Shown piece by piece: positions 35,093 to 44,143 of a stretch of 64,000 nt of DNA. The DNA lies in contig NZ_JBJHBQ010000002.1 of assembly GCF_050485565.1 (NCBI RefSeq), positions 1 to 64,000 of the forward strand, written 5' to 3'. Each line of letters opens with the position of its first letter. Positions within the stretch are counted from its first letter, which is position 1. Under the pieces are notes generated by a model. The model had not been told where the DNA came from and searched no databases. It saw only the letters and a program-made list of their open reading frames with translations. The DNA comes from Glycocaulis sp050485565. Its GTDB lineage: Bacteria; Pseudomonadota; Alphaproteobacteria; Caulobacterales; Maricaulaceae. The position numbers and the translations under genes were made by a program.

Positions 35093-35851
35093 CTAGGAGG
35101 TAAACTGTTCGAGAATAATGCGTTCATCCAGCGCCCGGCCGGCATCAAACAGCATGGTAAGCGTCACATCATCGGCTTCTTCGATGGTCACAGATTTCAC
35201 ATCACGAAACTCGCGATTGTCTGCGACGGCGGCAACCGGGCGGTGAACCGGCTCTATCACGTCGAACTTCACGGTGCTGGCATGGCTGAGCAAAGCCCCG
35301 CGCCAGCGCCGCGGCCGGAAGGCGCTGATAGGGGTTAGGGCCAGCAGGCTGGCATCAATCGGCAGGATCGGGCCGTGGGCCGAGAAGTTATAGGCGGTAG
35401 AGCCCGCTGGCGTGGAGACCAGCACCCCGTCGGCTGCCAGCTCCTCCATGCGCTCGATATCGTCAATGAATATACGGATTTTGGCGGTCTGACGGGTCTG
35501 GCGCAGGAGAGAGACCTCGTTGATGGCCAGCGATTCAAACGTCTCGCCGTGCACATTGGAGCCTTTGGCCCGTAAGGGATGGATGATTGCGGTCTCGGCG
35601 GCCTCAAGATGCGCGGGCAGATCATCATGCACCGGATCATTCATCAGGAAACCGACCGAGCCGAAATTCATCCCGTAAACGGGGATGTTGTGGCCCATCA
35701 CGGCATGCAACGCATCGAGCATGCAGCCGTCTCCGCCCAGCGCGATCACGCAATCTGCTTCCAGCAGCGGGCAATCGCCATAGCGCTCCACCAGCGCATT
35801 GCGTGCGCTCAGCGCGTCGGGCCGGTCAGCGGCGTGGAAGGCCAGGCGCAT
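35093..35851 (-). CDS. nadK: NAD kinase
   Basis: Phosphorylates NAD to NADP. The 252-residue protein has the GGDG motif (CVIALGGDGCMLDALH), the NxGxxGFL nucleotide loop (YGMNFGSVGFL), NEVSLLR and the conserved STPAGSTAYNFSAHGPI segment. The start at 35851 (MRLAFHAADRP) matches the family and has AGG eight bases upstream. A TTG 42 bp further upstream is less likely. Length is normal for the compact alphaproteobacterial form. It is a housekeeping gene; its neighbours are probably unrelated. Confidence 0.95.
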   Translation of the reverse strand: MRLAFHAADRPDALSARNALVERYGDCPLLEADCVIALGGDGCMLDALHAVMGHNIPVYGMNFGSVGFLMNDPVHDDLPAHLEAAETAIIHPLRAKGSNVHGETFESLAINEVSLLRQTRQTAKIRIFIDDIERMEELAADGVLVSTPAGSTAYNFSAHGPILPIDASLLALTPISAFRPRRWRGALLSHASTVKFDVIEPVHRPVAAVADNREFRDVKSVTIEEADDVTLTMLFDAGRALDERIILEQFTS

Positions 35852-36010
35852 GGCAAAAACCTGCAATCGGGACAAACGGTAAAGCGCATTCAAGCCGTGC
35901 CGGTGGGTGCATGCAAGGGCCGAAAGCGCCGATCACGCGTGCCGTGCACCTTTCCGGCTCTCCGGGCGTATGCCAGACTTGCGCGGCAAGCAGACGGAGA
36001 CGAGTCCGAA

Positions 36011-37297
36011 ATGGCTATTGAAACCGCACTCATGGCCTCTGCTGATCCGGGGCATGCGATGCGCGCGCACCTGATCGGGCGCTTTCAGGCGCTCCGCTCT
36101 CGCTCCACCGCGCTGACATCAGTCCTGTCAGATGAGGATATGGGCGCGCAGACCATGGAGGATGTGTCGCCATCCAAATGGCATCTGGCCCATACAAGCT
36201 GGTTCTGGGAGACTTTCCTGCTGGAGCCGCACCTGCCGGGTTATGAGGCTTTTGATCCGCGCTTTGGCTATCTGTTCAATTCCTATTACGAGGCGCTGGG
36301 CGACCGGCAGCCGCGCGCCGCGCGCGGTCACATCACCCGGCCGGGCATTGCCCATGTCATGGCCTATCGCGCCCATGTAGATGGCGCGATGGAGCGCCTT
36401 CTGGAGAGTTGCGGGGAGGCTGATCTGGAACGGATCGCCGCACTGATCGAAACCGGCATCGCCCATGAGGAGCAGCATCAGGAGCTGATCCTGACCGACA
36501 TCAAGCATGTGCTGAGCGTCAATCCGTTTGGCGAAATCTACAGCGAACCGGCATCGCCGCCGGCCCAGCCCGGCGCGCTGGCCGGGTGGCTGGAGTTTGC
36601 CGGCGGGCTGGATGAATTCGGGGCCGGGGACACCGGATTTGCCTTTGACAATGAAGGGCCGCGCCACAAGGCATGGCTGGCGCCTTTTGCGCTGTCCACC
36701 CATTGCGTCACGAATGGCGAGTACGCGCAATTCATTGCCGATGGCGGATATGATACCGCTTCGCTATGGCTGTCTGACGGCTGGGCGCGGGTGCAGGCCG
36801 AGGGGCGGCGCTGCCCGCTCTACTGGCGCGGCAGCGAGCGCGAATGGCGCGAGTTTACCCTGCATGGAGAACGCGAGCTGGACGCGTCCGCGCCTGTCAG
36901 CCATCTCGATTATTTCGAGGCCAGCGCCTTTGCCGAATGGACCGGCTACCGCCTGCCGGAGGAACGCGAATGGGAGCTGGCCGCGCGCCGGTTCGATGCC
37001 GGAAGCGCCCGCGCCATGACGCCTGATGGCTGGCTGCACCCCGCGTCCGCCGATCAGGCCAGCCTGTTTGGCGGGGTGTGGCAATGGACGCGCTCGGCCT
37101 ATGCGCCCTATCCGGGCTATCGCGCGCAGGGCGGCGCGATTGGCGAGTATAATGGCAAATTCATGTGCGGGCAGTTCGTGCTGAAAGGCGGCTCTGCCCT
37201 GACGCCGCCGGGTCATGTCCGCGCCAGCTATCGCAACTTCTTCCCCCCGCAGGCCCAATGGCAGATGACGGGGCTGCGCCTGGCGAAGGACGCCTAG
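36011..37297 (+). CDS. egtB: Ergothioneine biosynthesis sulfoxide synthase EgtB-like
   Basis: Non-haem iron enzyme that links cysteine or gamma-glutamylcysteine to hercynine. The 428-residue protein has the DinB-like part with HLAHTSWFWETFLL and HEEQHQELILTDIKH (iron histidines). The FGE-sulfatase part includes NEGPRHKAWLAPFALS and ends YNGKFMCGQFVLKGGSALTPPGHVRASYRNFFPPQAQWQMTGLRLA, which is diagnostic. No egtD methyltransferase is adjacent, which is unusual since the pair is often linked. It may use hercynine from elsewhere or act on another histidine derivative. Followed by the YdeI-like gene. Confidence 0.88.
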   Translation: MAIETALMASADPGHAMRAHLIGRFQALRSRSTALTSVLSDEDMGAQTMEDVSPSKWHLAHTSWFWETFLLEPHLPGYEAFDPRFGYLFNSYYEALGDRQPRAARGHITRPGIAHVMAYRAHVDGAMERLLESCGEADLERIAALIETGIAHEEQHQELILTDIKHVLSVNPFGEIYSEPASPPAQPGALAGWLEFAGGLDEFGAGDTGFAFDNEGPRHKAWLAPFALSTHCVTNGEYAQFIADGGYDTASLWLSDGWARVQAEGRRCPLYWRGSEREWREFTLHGERELDASAPVSHLDYFEASAFAEWTGYRLPEEREWELAARRFDAGSARAMTPDGWLHPASADQASLFGGVWQWTRSAYAPYPGYRAQGGAIGEYNGKFMCGQFVLKGGSALTPPGHVRASYRNFFPPQAQWQMTGLRLAKDA

Positions 37298-37302
37298 CGA
37301 TC

Positions 37303-37935
37303 ATGGACCGCGCGATGATTACGGATGTCGCCGATTATTTCGCCAAAGGCTGCGGGCGCTGCGACCGGTTCGCCACGCCGGACTGTTCCACCCGTCAATG
37401 GGCGGGCGGCCTTGAGGCTCTGCGCCGGCTGTGCATCGAGGCCGGGCTCACCGAAACGGTAAAATGGGGCCATCCCTGCTACATGCATGCGGGCCGCAAT
37501 ATCGCGATCATCGGCGCATTCCGTGGCGATTTCCGCCTGAGCTTCTTCAACGCGGCCCTGATGAAGGATCCCGAGGGCGTGCTGGAGAAGCAAGGCCCAA
37601 ACACCCGTCACGCCGACATGATCCGTTTTCGTGACAACGCGCAGGTCAAGGCACTGGAACCGGTCATCCGCGCCTATCTGGCTGAAGCCATGGGCTATGC
37701 CGAAGCGGGCATCAAACCTGCCAGGGAAGATCACGCGCTTGAATTACCTGAGGAACTGGCGGAGGCGCTGGACCATGACCCGGAGCTTGCCGAGGCGTTT
37801 CACGCGCTCACCCCCGGACGGCAGAAAAGCTATGTGATCAATATCGGCTCGGCCAAGGCGTCTGCGACCCGCATCGCCCGCATCGGGAAATTCCGGCCGA
37901 AGATTCTGGCCGGCAAGGGCGCGATGGAGCGGTGA
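37303..37935 (+). CDS. YdeI / DUF1801-like protein
   Basis: A 210-residue protein with an N-terminal DUF1801-like domain (about 20-130). ETVKWGHPCYMHAGRNIAIIGAFRGDFRLSFFNAALM matches YdhG/YdeI members. A C-terminal YdeI region (ELAEALDHDPELAEAFHALTPGRQKSYVINIGSAKASATRIARI) follows. YdeI-type proteins have been tied to stress or peptide resistance, but no mechanism is known. The ATG is 5 bp after egtB, so the two are probably co-transcribed. A second, shorter DUF1801 protein is encoded at 53369. Confidence 0.85.
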   Translation: MDRAMITDVADYFAKGCGRCDRFATPDCSTRQWAGGLEALRRLCIEAGLTETVKWGHPCYMHAGRNIAIIGAFRGDFRLSFFNAALMKDPEGVLEKQGPNTRHADMIRFRDNAQVKALEPVIRAYLAEAMGYAEAGIKPAREDHALELPEELAEALDHDPELAEAFHALTPGRQKSYVINIGSAKASATRIARIGKFRPKILAGKGAMER

Positions 37936-38044
37936 ATAGCCGCGGGCGCCGCCGAGTTGATTTGACCTGCATGCGCTGGCGCGCAATTCTTGACTGAATG
38001 ATCAGCGAGAGACCCGTCAGACGGGTCCGCACGGGAGAAATGTC

Positions 38045-38809
38045 ATGGATGACCGCGCCCAGCTTTCGGTAAAGGATCAGGTTTCAGCCGAGGAATGGAA
38101 GGCGCGCTGCGATCTGGCCGCGCTTTACCGGCTCGTCTTCATGCATGGCTGGGACGATCTGTTCTTCACCCACATCTCCATGCGCGTGCCGGGACCGGAG
38201 GAGCACTTCCTGCTCAACCCGTTCGGCCTGTTGTTCGAGGATGTGACGGCCTCAAACCTCGTCAAGGTGGATATTGACGGCAATGTCCTGCCGCCCAGCC
38301 AGTACGGTATCAATCCGGCGGGCTTTACCATCCACTCGGCCATTCACCATGCGCGCCCGGACGTGAAAGTGGCGATGCACCTGCACACCGATCAGGGTGT
38401 GGCGGTGTCTGCCCAGAAGCGTGGCCTCTTGCCGATTTCGCAGAGCGCCATGACCGTGATGAAGGATGTTGCCTATCACGGCTATGAGGGCATCGCTCTG
38501 GAAGAGGATGAGAAGGAGCGTCTGGTCGCCGATCTTGGCGACAAGAACCTGATGATCCTCAATAATCACGGCACGCTGACCACGGGCGACCATCCCTTCT
38601 CGTGCTATGTGCGCATGTACATGCTGGAGCGTGCCTGCAAGATGCAGACGCTGGCGCAGGGCGCAGAGCTGGTCGAATGGGGCAAGGACATGCAGGACCG
38701 GGTCTATGCCCAGGGCGAGCAGGCCTTCACCAACGAGTTCTTCAAGGAAATCGCGTGGGCGGCCCTGCGTGGCCGTGTTGATCGTCAGTCGCCGGGGTAT
38801 GACGCTTAA
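38045..38809 (+). CDS. Class II aldolase / adducin family protein
   Basis: A 254-residue aldolase/epimerase-fold protein. FMHGWDDLFFTHISMRVPGPEEHFLLNPFGLLFEDVTASNLVKVDIDGN is typical, with the metal histidines in HLHTDQG and NNHGTL. Enzymes of this fold act on fuculose-phosphate, ribulose-phosphate or other aldols, and some have unknown substrates. The acid/base Glu of fuculose aldolase is not clearly present, so a precise reaction cannot be named. A ribosome site GGGAGA precedes the ATG. Single gene with the OMP-like gene following 12 bp later. Confidence 0.87.
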   Translation: MDDRAQLSVKDQVSAEEWKARCDLAALYRLVFMHGWDDLFFTHISMRVPGPEEHFLLNPFGLLFEDVTASNLVKVDIDGNVLPPSQYGINPAGFTIHSAIHHARPDVKVAMHLHTDQGVAVSAQKRGLLPISQSAMTVMKDVAYHGYEGIALEEDEKERLVADLGDKNLMILNNHGTLTTGDHPFSCYVRMYMLERACKMQTLAQGAELVEWGKDMQDRVYAQGEQAFTNEFFKEIAWAALRGRVDRQSPGYDA

Positions 38810-38821
38810 GCGTATCCTCCG

Positions 38822-39610
38822 GTGCGCGGCTCATGGGCGATAGCGGCCTGTGCGCCCTTGCTGGCGGCTGTCCTTGCCGGTGAGGCGCAAGCTGGCGCGT
38901 GGACGCAAAAGCGCGGCGACGGGATTTTGCTGACGGGCTATTCCACGCACTGGCTGGTGGCGCCGGGCGGCACGCAGCTTCGCAAGTCCGAGGTCAGCTT
39001 TTATGCCGAATATGGCCTGCTGGACCGGGTGACACTGGTCGGCCGCCTGGCACTGCAGTCCCTTAGCGAGACACGGGCCGCGCCCGATGATGTTTCGGAT
39101 TCGGCCTTCAGAAGCGCGTTGATTGCGATTGGCGGCACCGAGGCGGGCTTGCGCTTCAAGCTTCTGGACGCTGGCCCATGGGCGTTTTCCACCCAGCTTT
39201 CCAGAACGTTTGAGTCCGGCGGCGAAAACCGGAACAATCAGCGTTTTGGCACGGGCGGCGGCGATGTCGAGGTGCGGCTGCTGGCCGGGCGCGGGTTCGG
39301 CAGGGACAGCTTTTTCGATGTACAGATCGCCCGGCGTTCCCTGGCTGAACGTGGAGGCGAGGAGTGGCGTCTGGACACGGCTGTTGGTGTTCCGGTCTCG
39401 CTGCGCTGGCGTGTCATGGCGGAGACGTTCTCGCTAAGCGCTGGCAGCCGTCCGGGCATACCGGCCTATTCCGGGCACCGCACCCAGATCAGCGCCATTT
39501 ATGACGCCCCGGCAGGGTTTTCGATATCGGCAGGAATTCTGGGTACGCTGCAGACTGAAAATTCGGCGCGTGAGACAGCAGCGCTCGTTCGCCTCTGGCG
39601 GCGGTTCTGA
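38822..39610 (+). CDS. Putative outer-membrane beta-barrel protein
   Basis: A 262-residue exported protein, GTG start at 38822 and a signal peptide ending GEAQA. The mature part is an alternating hydrophobic/polar beta pattern (LLTGYSTHWL, EVSFYAEYGLLDRVTLVGRLALQ, GGDVEVRLLAGRGF, HRTQISAIYDAPAGFSISAG) typical of small barrels. The C-terminus ends in Phe (LVRLWRRF), as expected for outer-membrane insertion. No family is recognised. It may be co-transcribed with the aldolase gene but shows no functional link. Confidence 0.7.
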   Translation: MRGSWAIAACAPLLAAVLAGEAQAGAWTQKRGDGILLTGYSTHWLVAPGGTQLRKSEVSFYAEYGLLDRVTLVGRLALQSLSETRAAPDDVSDSAFRSALIAIGGTEAGLRFKLLDAGPWAFSTQLSRTFESGGENRNNQRFGTGGGDVEVRLLAGRGFGRDSFFDVQIARRSLAERGGEEWRLDTAVGVPVSLRWRVMAETFSLSAGSRPGIPAYSGHRTQISAIYDAPAGFSISAGILGTLQTENSARETAALVRLWRRF

Positions 39611-39724
39611 AGGCGGGCGATTGCGGCCCGTTACGGGGCGGGCAAGTGCTCATCACGGCGAATTCATTTTGCTTTTTGTAACGCGCGACGCATATCGCTA
39701 CGCAGAAGAAAAAGAGAGCAAACC

Positions 39725-40864
39725 ATGCGCCGTGCCATTTTCCTGATTGTCGTAGCCATTCTGTTTGCCGGCATGGCGGCTGCGGTAGTCGTGCGGGCCG
39801 TGTCGCAGAATTCAGGCGGCGGCGGTCAGATGCGCGGCATGGCGACGCCGGTCGCCCTCTATGAGGTTGAACCGCGCAGCTTTGCCGACATTGTCGAGGC
39901 GCTGGGCACGGCCAACGCCAATGAGTCGGTGCTGGTGACAGCCAAGATCTCCGACACCATTTCACGCATCCATTTCGATTCCGGCCAGCGCGTCGCCGCC
40001 GGTGACATTCTGGTTGAGCTGCGTGATGCCGAGGAGGTGGCCGGCCTTTCAGAAGCGCGTGCATCGCTTCGCGAGGCGCAGCAGGAGCTGGTGCGCATCC
40101 GTGACCTGACAGAGCGCGGCGTCGCGCCCCGGTCACGGCTTGAAGAAATCCAGGCGAATGCAGAGCGCGCCCGCGCCCGCGTTGCGGCGCTGGAGGCCCG
40201 CGTTGACGACCGGCTTATCCGTGCGCCTTTCGATGGTGTGGTTGGCCTGCGCGCGGTCAGCCTGGGCCAGCTGGTACGTCCCGGTGATACGATTGCGCAG
40301 CTGGATGATACGTCTGTCATCAAGCTCGACTTCACCTTGCCGGAGCGCTTTCTGGCCACCGTTTCGGCGGGCATGGAAATCGTCGCGCTGACATCGGCTT
40401 TTTCCGGTGAAGAGTTTGCCGGCCTGATTACCCAGATCGACAGCCGTATTGACCCTGCCACGCGGGCGGTAACCGTGAGGGCGGAAATCGACAATGCCGA
40501 CGGGCGCTTGCGGCCGGGTTTGCTGATGACCGTTCAGGTGCGCCGCGATCCGCGCACCCGCCCGTCCATTCCTGAAACGGCGATCACACGCCTGCGCGAC
40601 CAAGTGTTCGTTTTCACCGTGTCAGAGGATGAGGCGGGCCATTATGCCGTGCAACGGGAAATCCGCGTCGGCGCGCGCGCTGACGGTTTCCTGGAAGTGC
40701 TCGAAGGTATCGAGAACGGAACAGTCATCGTGCGTCAGGGCGTGCATCGCATCCGCGATGGCGCGCGCGTTTCACCGCGTGAGGATGGAGACGGGCGGCG
40801 CACGGCGAGCAACGCCGTTGCGGCTGCGTCTGCGGGAGCCGCCGCCGGGAGCGCGCAGCGATGA
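39725..40864 (+). CDS. RND efflux periplasmic adaptor (membrane fusion protein)
   Basis: A 379-residue adaptor with an N-terminal membrane anchor (residues 3-22). The biotinyl-lipoyl part reads LVTAKISDTISRIHFDSGQRVAAGDILVELRD, the coiled-coil hairpin SEARASLREAQQELVRIRDLTERGVAPRSRLEEIQANAERARARVAALEARV, and the barrel RAPFDGVVGLRAVSLGQLVRPGDTIAQLDD. The plan is that of HlyD/AcrA family proteins. It bridges the pump below and an outer-membrane channel. The stop overlaps the pump start (ATGA). No repressor gene lies next to it. Confidence 0.92.
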   Translation: MRRAIFLIVVAILFAGMAAAVVVRAVSQNSGGGGQMRGMATPVALYEVEPRSFADIVEALGTANANESVLVTAKISDTISRIHFDSGQRVAAGDILVELRDAEEVAGLSEARASLREAQQELVRIRDLTERGVAPRSRLEEIQANAERARARVAALEARVDDRLIRAPFDGVVGLRAVSLGQLVRPGDTIAQLDDTSVIKLDFTLPERFLATVSAGMEIVALTSAFSGEEFAGLITQIDSRIDPATRAVTVRAEIDNADGRLRPGLLMTVQVRRDPRTRPSIPETAITRLRDQVFVFTVSEDEAGHYAVQREIRVGARADGFLEVLEGIENGTVIVRQGVHRIRDGARVSPREDGDGRRTASNAVAAASAGAAAGSAQR

Positions 40865-43800
40865 CACTCTCTGACATAGCCGTCCGCCGTCCGGTTATCG
40901 CATTTGTTGCCAGCGCCATGATCGTGGTGTTCGGCATTCTGGGCATCCGCGATCTGCCGCTGCGCGAACTGCCTGATGTGGACCAGCCTGTTGTCTCGGT
41001 GCGCGCGGACTTTCCCGGTGCCAATGCCGAGGTCATGGAAAATCAGGTGACGCAGCCCATTGAAGGCGCATTGGGCGGTATTGAAGGCATTGATACGATC
41101 CGTTCGCGCTCGGAGGACGGCGAGTCGCGCATCTCCATAACCTTCCGCCTCGGACGGGATCTGGAAGCGGCTGCGAACGATGTGCGCGAAGCGGTGGCGC
41201 GCGCCCGGCGGCAATTGCCGCCTGACGTGGAAGAGGTGGTCGTCACCAAGCAGGATTCCGACGCCCGGCCCTTCCTCTGGTACAATCTGATGTCGGAATC
41301 GATGACGGCTGAAGAGCTGACCGATTATGCCGACCGTTTCCTGGTTGACCGCTTTTCCGTCATTGACGGCATTGCGCGTGTGCAGATTGGCGGGCAACGC
41401 CGCTATGCCATGCGTATCTGGCTCGACCCGCAAGCCATGGCGGCGCGCCAGCTGACAGTCGCCGATGTCGAGAACGCGCTGCGCGCGGAGAATGTCGAAC
41501 TGCCGGGCGGGTCGCTGGAGACCGTGTCCAGCCAGCTCGTGGTGCGGGTGGAGCGCCTGTTTGCGACCGAGGACAGCTTCCGCCGGCTGCCGATAACGCG
41601 CGGCGATGGCCATATCATCAGGCTGGGCGAGATTGCCGATGTGGAGCTTGCCGCCGAGCAGGAGCGCGCGCTTTTCCGGGGCAATGGCCAGAACATGATC
41701 GGTATCGGCTTCATCCGCCAGAGCCGGTCGAACGCCGTGGCCGTGTCCGATGCGATCCGCGCCGAGGCGGAGCGCGTCAGCCCGCAATTGCCCGAAGGCA
41801 TGCAGATGCTCAATGCCTCCGATGACACGGTGTTCATCCGGGAGTCCATCAACGAGGTGTGGCGCACGCTGGCCGTTGCCGCGACGCTGGTTGTGCTGGT
41901 CATTTACCTGTTTCTCGGCAGTTTTCGCGCCGCCGTCATTCCCGCTGCCGTGGTGCCGGTCTGCCTGATCGGCGTGTTCGCGGTGCTCGCCGCTTTCGGT
42001 TTCTCCATCAATATCCTGACGCTGCTGGCGCTCGTGCTGGCGATCGGGCTGGTGGTCGACGATTCCATTGTGGTGATGGAGAATATCCAGCGCCGGGTGG
42101 ATCTGGGCGAGCCACCCAAGCTGGCCTCCTTGCAGGGGGCGCGGCAGGTCTTCTTTGCCGTTATCGCTACGACGGCCACGCTGGTGGCGGTCTTCGTTCC
42201 GCTGGTTGTGCTGCCCGGTCTTATCGGGCGCATCTTCACCGAGCTGGCCGTGGCGATCACTGGCGCGGTGGTCCTGTCGAGCTTCGTTGCGCTTACCCTG
42301 TCGCCGATGATGAGCTCCAAGCTGGTTCGTCCGAGCCAGGGTGTGCGCGGTCCGGCGCGCTGGGTCGACAAGGGTGTCGGCAAGCTGCGCAACGCCTACC
42401 GGGAATCGCTGGACGTCGTGCTGTCGCTGCCCTGGCTGATCATTCCGTTCATCGTGGCGGCTGTGGGCGGATCGGTCTTCCTGTTCAACCAGCTGCCCAG
42501 CGAACTTACGCCACCTGAAGACCGGGGCAATTTCTTCAGCCGCTTCAGCGCCGCAGACGGTGCCAGCTTCGAGTACACCGCCGAGCAGGCCGCCCTCATC
42601 GAAGACATTCTCATGGAGTATGTCGAGGCGGGCGAGCTGCGGCGCGTGCTGGTTGTCGTGCCGGGGTTTGGTGGCGGCGGCTCCAGCTTTTCCAGCGGCA
42701 TTGTCGTCGGCACGATGACGCCCTGGGGTGAACGCCGTCCGGGCATGGAGATTGTCAACGAGGTCAATCAGCGCCTGGGGCAGCTGACCGGTGTGCGCGC
42801 CTTCGCGTCGATGCGGTCTTCGCTTGGCGGCGGGGGCGGCGGCGGAGACGATATCCAGTTCGTCCTGCAAGGCCCCGATTACGACCTGATTGACCGGGAA
42901 GCCGACCGGCTGATTGCGACCATCGAAGAGACCAATCCGGGCCTTCTGCGCGCCCGCAAGGATTACGAGCCTACCTCGCCGCGCCTTGTCGTTGATATCG
43001 ACCGGGAGCGGGCGGCGGCGCTGGGTGTGTCGGTGTCCGATATCGGGCGCACCCTGCAGACCCATCTGGGTTCGCGGCGCATGGGCCAGTTCATCGACCG
43101 GGGCGAAGCCTATAATGTCATTGCCGAGAACCGCCGCGAACAGCGCTCCAGCCAGTCGGATCTGGAGATGCTCTATGTGCGCGGGGGCGCAGGCGAGCTG
43201 ATCCCGCTTTCCAACCTGGTATCCTTGCGCGAGACCGGCGAGGCGCAGGCCCGTAACCGTCTGAACCGGCAGCGCTCCATCACCGTGTCAGCGACCTTGA
43301 GTGACACCTATACGCTCGGAGAGGCGATAGACTGGCTGGACAGCTATGCCCGCGCCGAACTGCCTGCTGACATGGCAACCGAATATGTTGGCAGCGCGCG
43401 CGAGTTTCTGGAATCCAACTACGCGATGCTGTTTGCGTTCGGCATGGCGCTGCTGATCGTGTTCCTGGTGCTGGCGGCGCAGTTTGAAAGCTTCATCCAG
43501 CCGCTCATCATCATGCTCACCGTGCCGCTGGCCGTCGCAGGCGGACTGTTTGGCCTCTACATGGCCGGTTCCTCACTGAATATCTATTCGCAGATCGGAT
43601 TGATCATTCTGGTGGGGCTGGCGGCGAAGAACGGCATTCTGATCGTGGAATTTGCCAACCAGATGCGCGAGGAGGGCATGAGCGTTGCCGAGGCGACGCT
43701 GGAGGCTGCGGCCACGCGTTTCCGTCCCATCCTGATGACCGGCATTTCCACCGCCATTGGCGCGTTTCCGCTGGTCATGGCCTACGGGCCGGGCTCTGAA

Positions 43801-44016
43801 AGCCGTATCACCATTGGCGTGGTGATCTTTACCGGCGTACTGGTGGCAACGCTGTTCACCCTGTTCGTGGTGCCGACCGCCTATGCGGTGTTTGGCAAGT
43901 ACACCAAGACGCCGAACTGGGTGTCGCGCCAGCTGGAGAAGGAAGCGCGTGAGCGCGGCCAGAGCCTTGGCGGCTCCGATGCGATTGCCGCTCCGGGCCA
44001 GCAGCCAGCCGAGTAG
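40861..44016 (+). CDS. RND multidrug-efflux inner-membrane pump
   Basis: A 1051-residue HAE-1-type permease with 12 expected helices and two large periplasmic loops. The start LSDIAVRRPVIAFVASAMIVVFGILGIRDLPLRELPDVDQP is typical. The proton-relay Asp pair lies in LVVDDSIVVMENIQRRV, and the C-terminal repeat has AKNGILIVEFANQMREEG. A glycine-rich stretch (GGGSSF and GGGGGGGDD) falls in the second porter loop. It should form a trimer with the adaptor before it. The outer-membrane channel could be the TolC at 16.9 kb; no nearby TetR or MarR gene controls it. Confidence 0.93.
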   Translation: MTLSDIAVRRPVIAFVASAMIVVFGILGIRDLPLRELPDVDQPVVSVRADFPGANAEVMENQVTQPIEGALGGIEGIDTIRSRSEDGESRISITFRLGRDLEAAANDVREAVARARRQLPPDVEEVVVTKQDSDARPFLWYNLMSESMTAEELTDYADRFLVDRFSVIDGIARVQIGGQRRYAMRIWLDPQAMAARQLTVADVENALRAENVELPGGSLETVSSQLVVRVERLFATEDSFRRLPITRGDGHIIRLGEIADVELAAEQERALFRGNGQNMIGIGFIRQSRSNAVAVSDAIRAEAERVSPQLPEGMQMLNASDDTVFIRESINEVWRTLAVAATLVVLVIYLFLGSFRAAVIPAAVVPVCLIGVFAVLAAFGFSINILTLLALVLAIGLVVDDSIVVMENIQRRVDLGEPPKLASLQGARQVFFAVIATTATLVAVFVPLVVLPGLIGRIFTELAVAITGAVVLSSFVALTLSPMMSSKLVRPSQGVRGPARWVDKGVGKLRNAYRESLDVVLSLPWLIIPFIVAAVGGSVFLFNQLPSELTPPEDRGNFFSRFSAADGASFEYTAEQAALIEDILMEYVEAGELRRVLVVVPGFGGGGSSFSSGIVVGTMTPWGERRPGMEIVNEVNQRLGQLTGVRAFASMRSSLGGGGGGGDDIQFVLQGPDYDLIDREADRLIATIEETNPGLLRARKDYEPTSPRLVVDIDRERAAALGVSVSDIGRTLQTHLGSRRMGQFIDRGEAYNVIAENRREQRSSQSDLEMLYVRGGAGELIPLSNLVSLRETGEAQARNRLNRQRSITVSATLSDTYTLGEAIDWLDSYARAELPADMATEYVGSAREFLESNYAMLFAFGMALLIVFLVLAAQFESFIQPLIIMLTVPLAVAGGLFGLYMAGSSLNIYSQIGLIILVGLAAKNGILIVEFANQMREEGMSVAEATLEAAATRFRPILMTGISTAIGAFPLVMAYGPGSESRITIGVVIFTGVLVATLFTLFVVPTAYAVFGKYTKTPNWVSRQLEKEARERGQSLGGSDAIAAPGQQPAE

Positions 44017-44143
44017 GCTGGTCATTCTCACAGGTTTGTGAGCCTACGGTTTTGTAACGAGCCGGTGGAGGCAAGCTGCATGTAAGTCTGCTTTTCGGCT
44101 TGGTGAGCAAGAACGCTCACCCGCACATCGGGGGCAGGCTTGC

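Noticed and set aside
35579..36010. Long upstream extension of the EgtB frame
   Set aside because: The extension lies antisense to nadK. EgtB homologues begin near residue MAIETALMAS and a start at 36011 suffices.
40735..43065. Open frame of 776 codons on the reverse strand
   Set aside because: It is the antisense shadow of the RND pump and the end of the adaptor. Its composition (repeated QHD/RQ/HG) is not protein-like.
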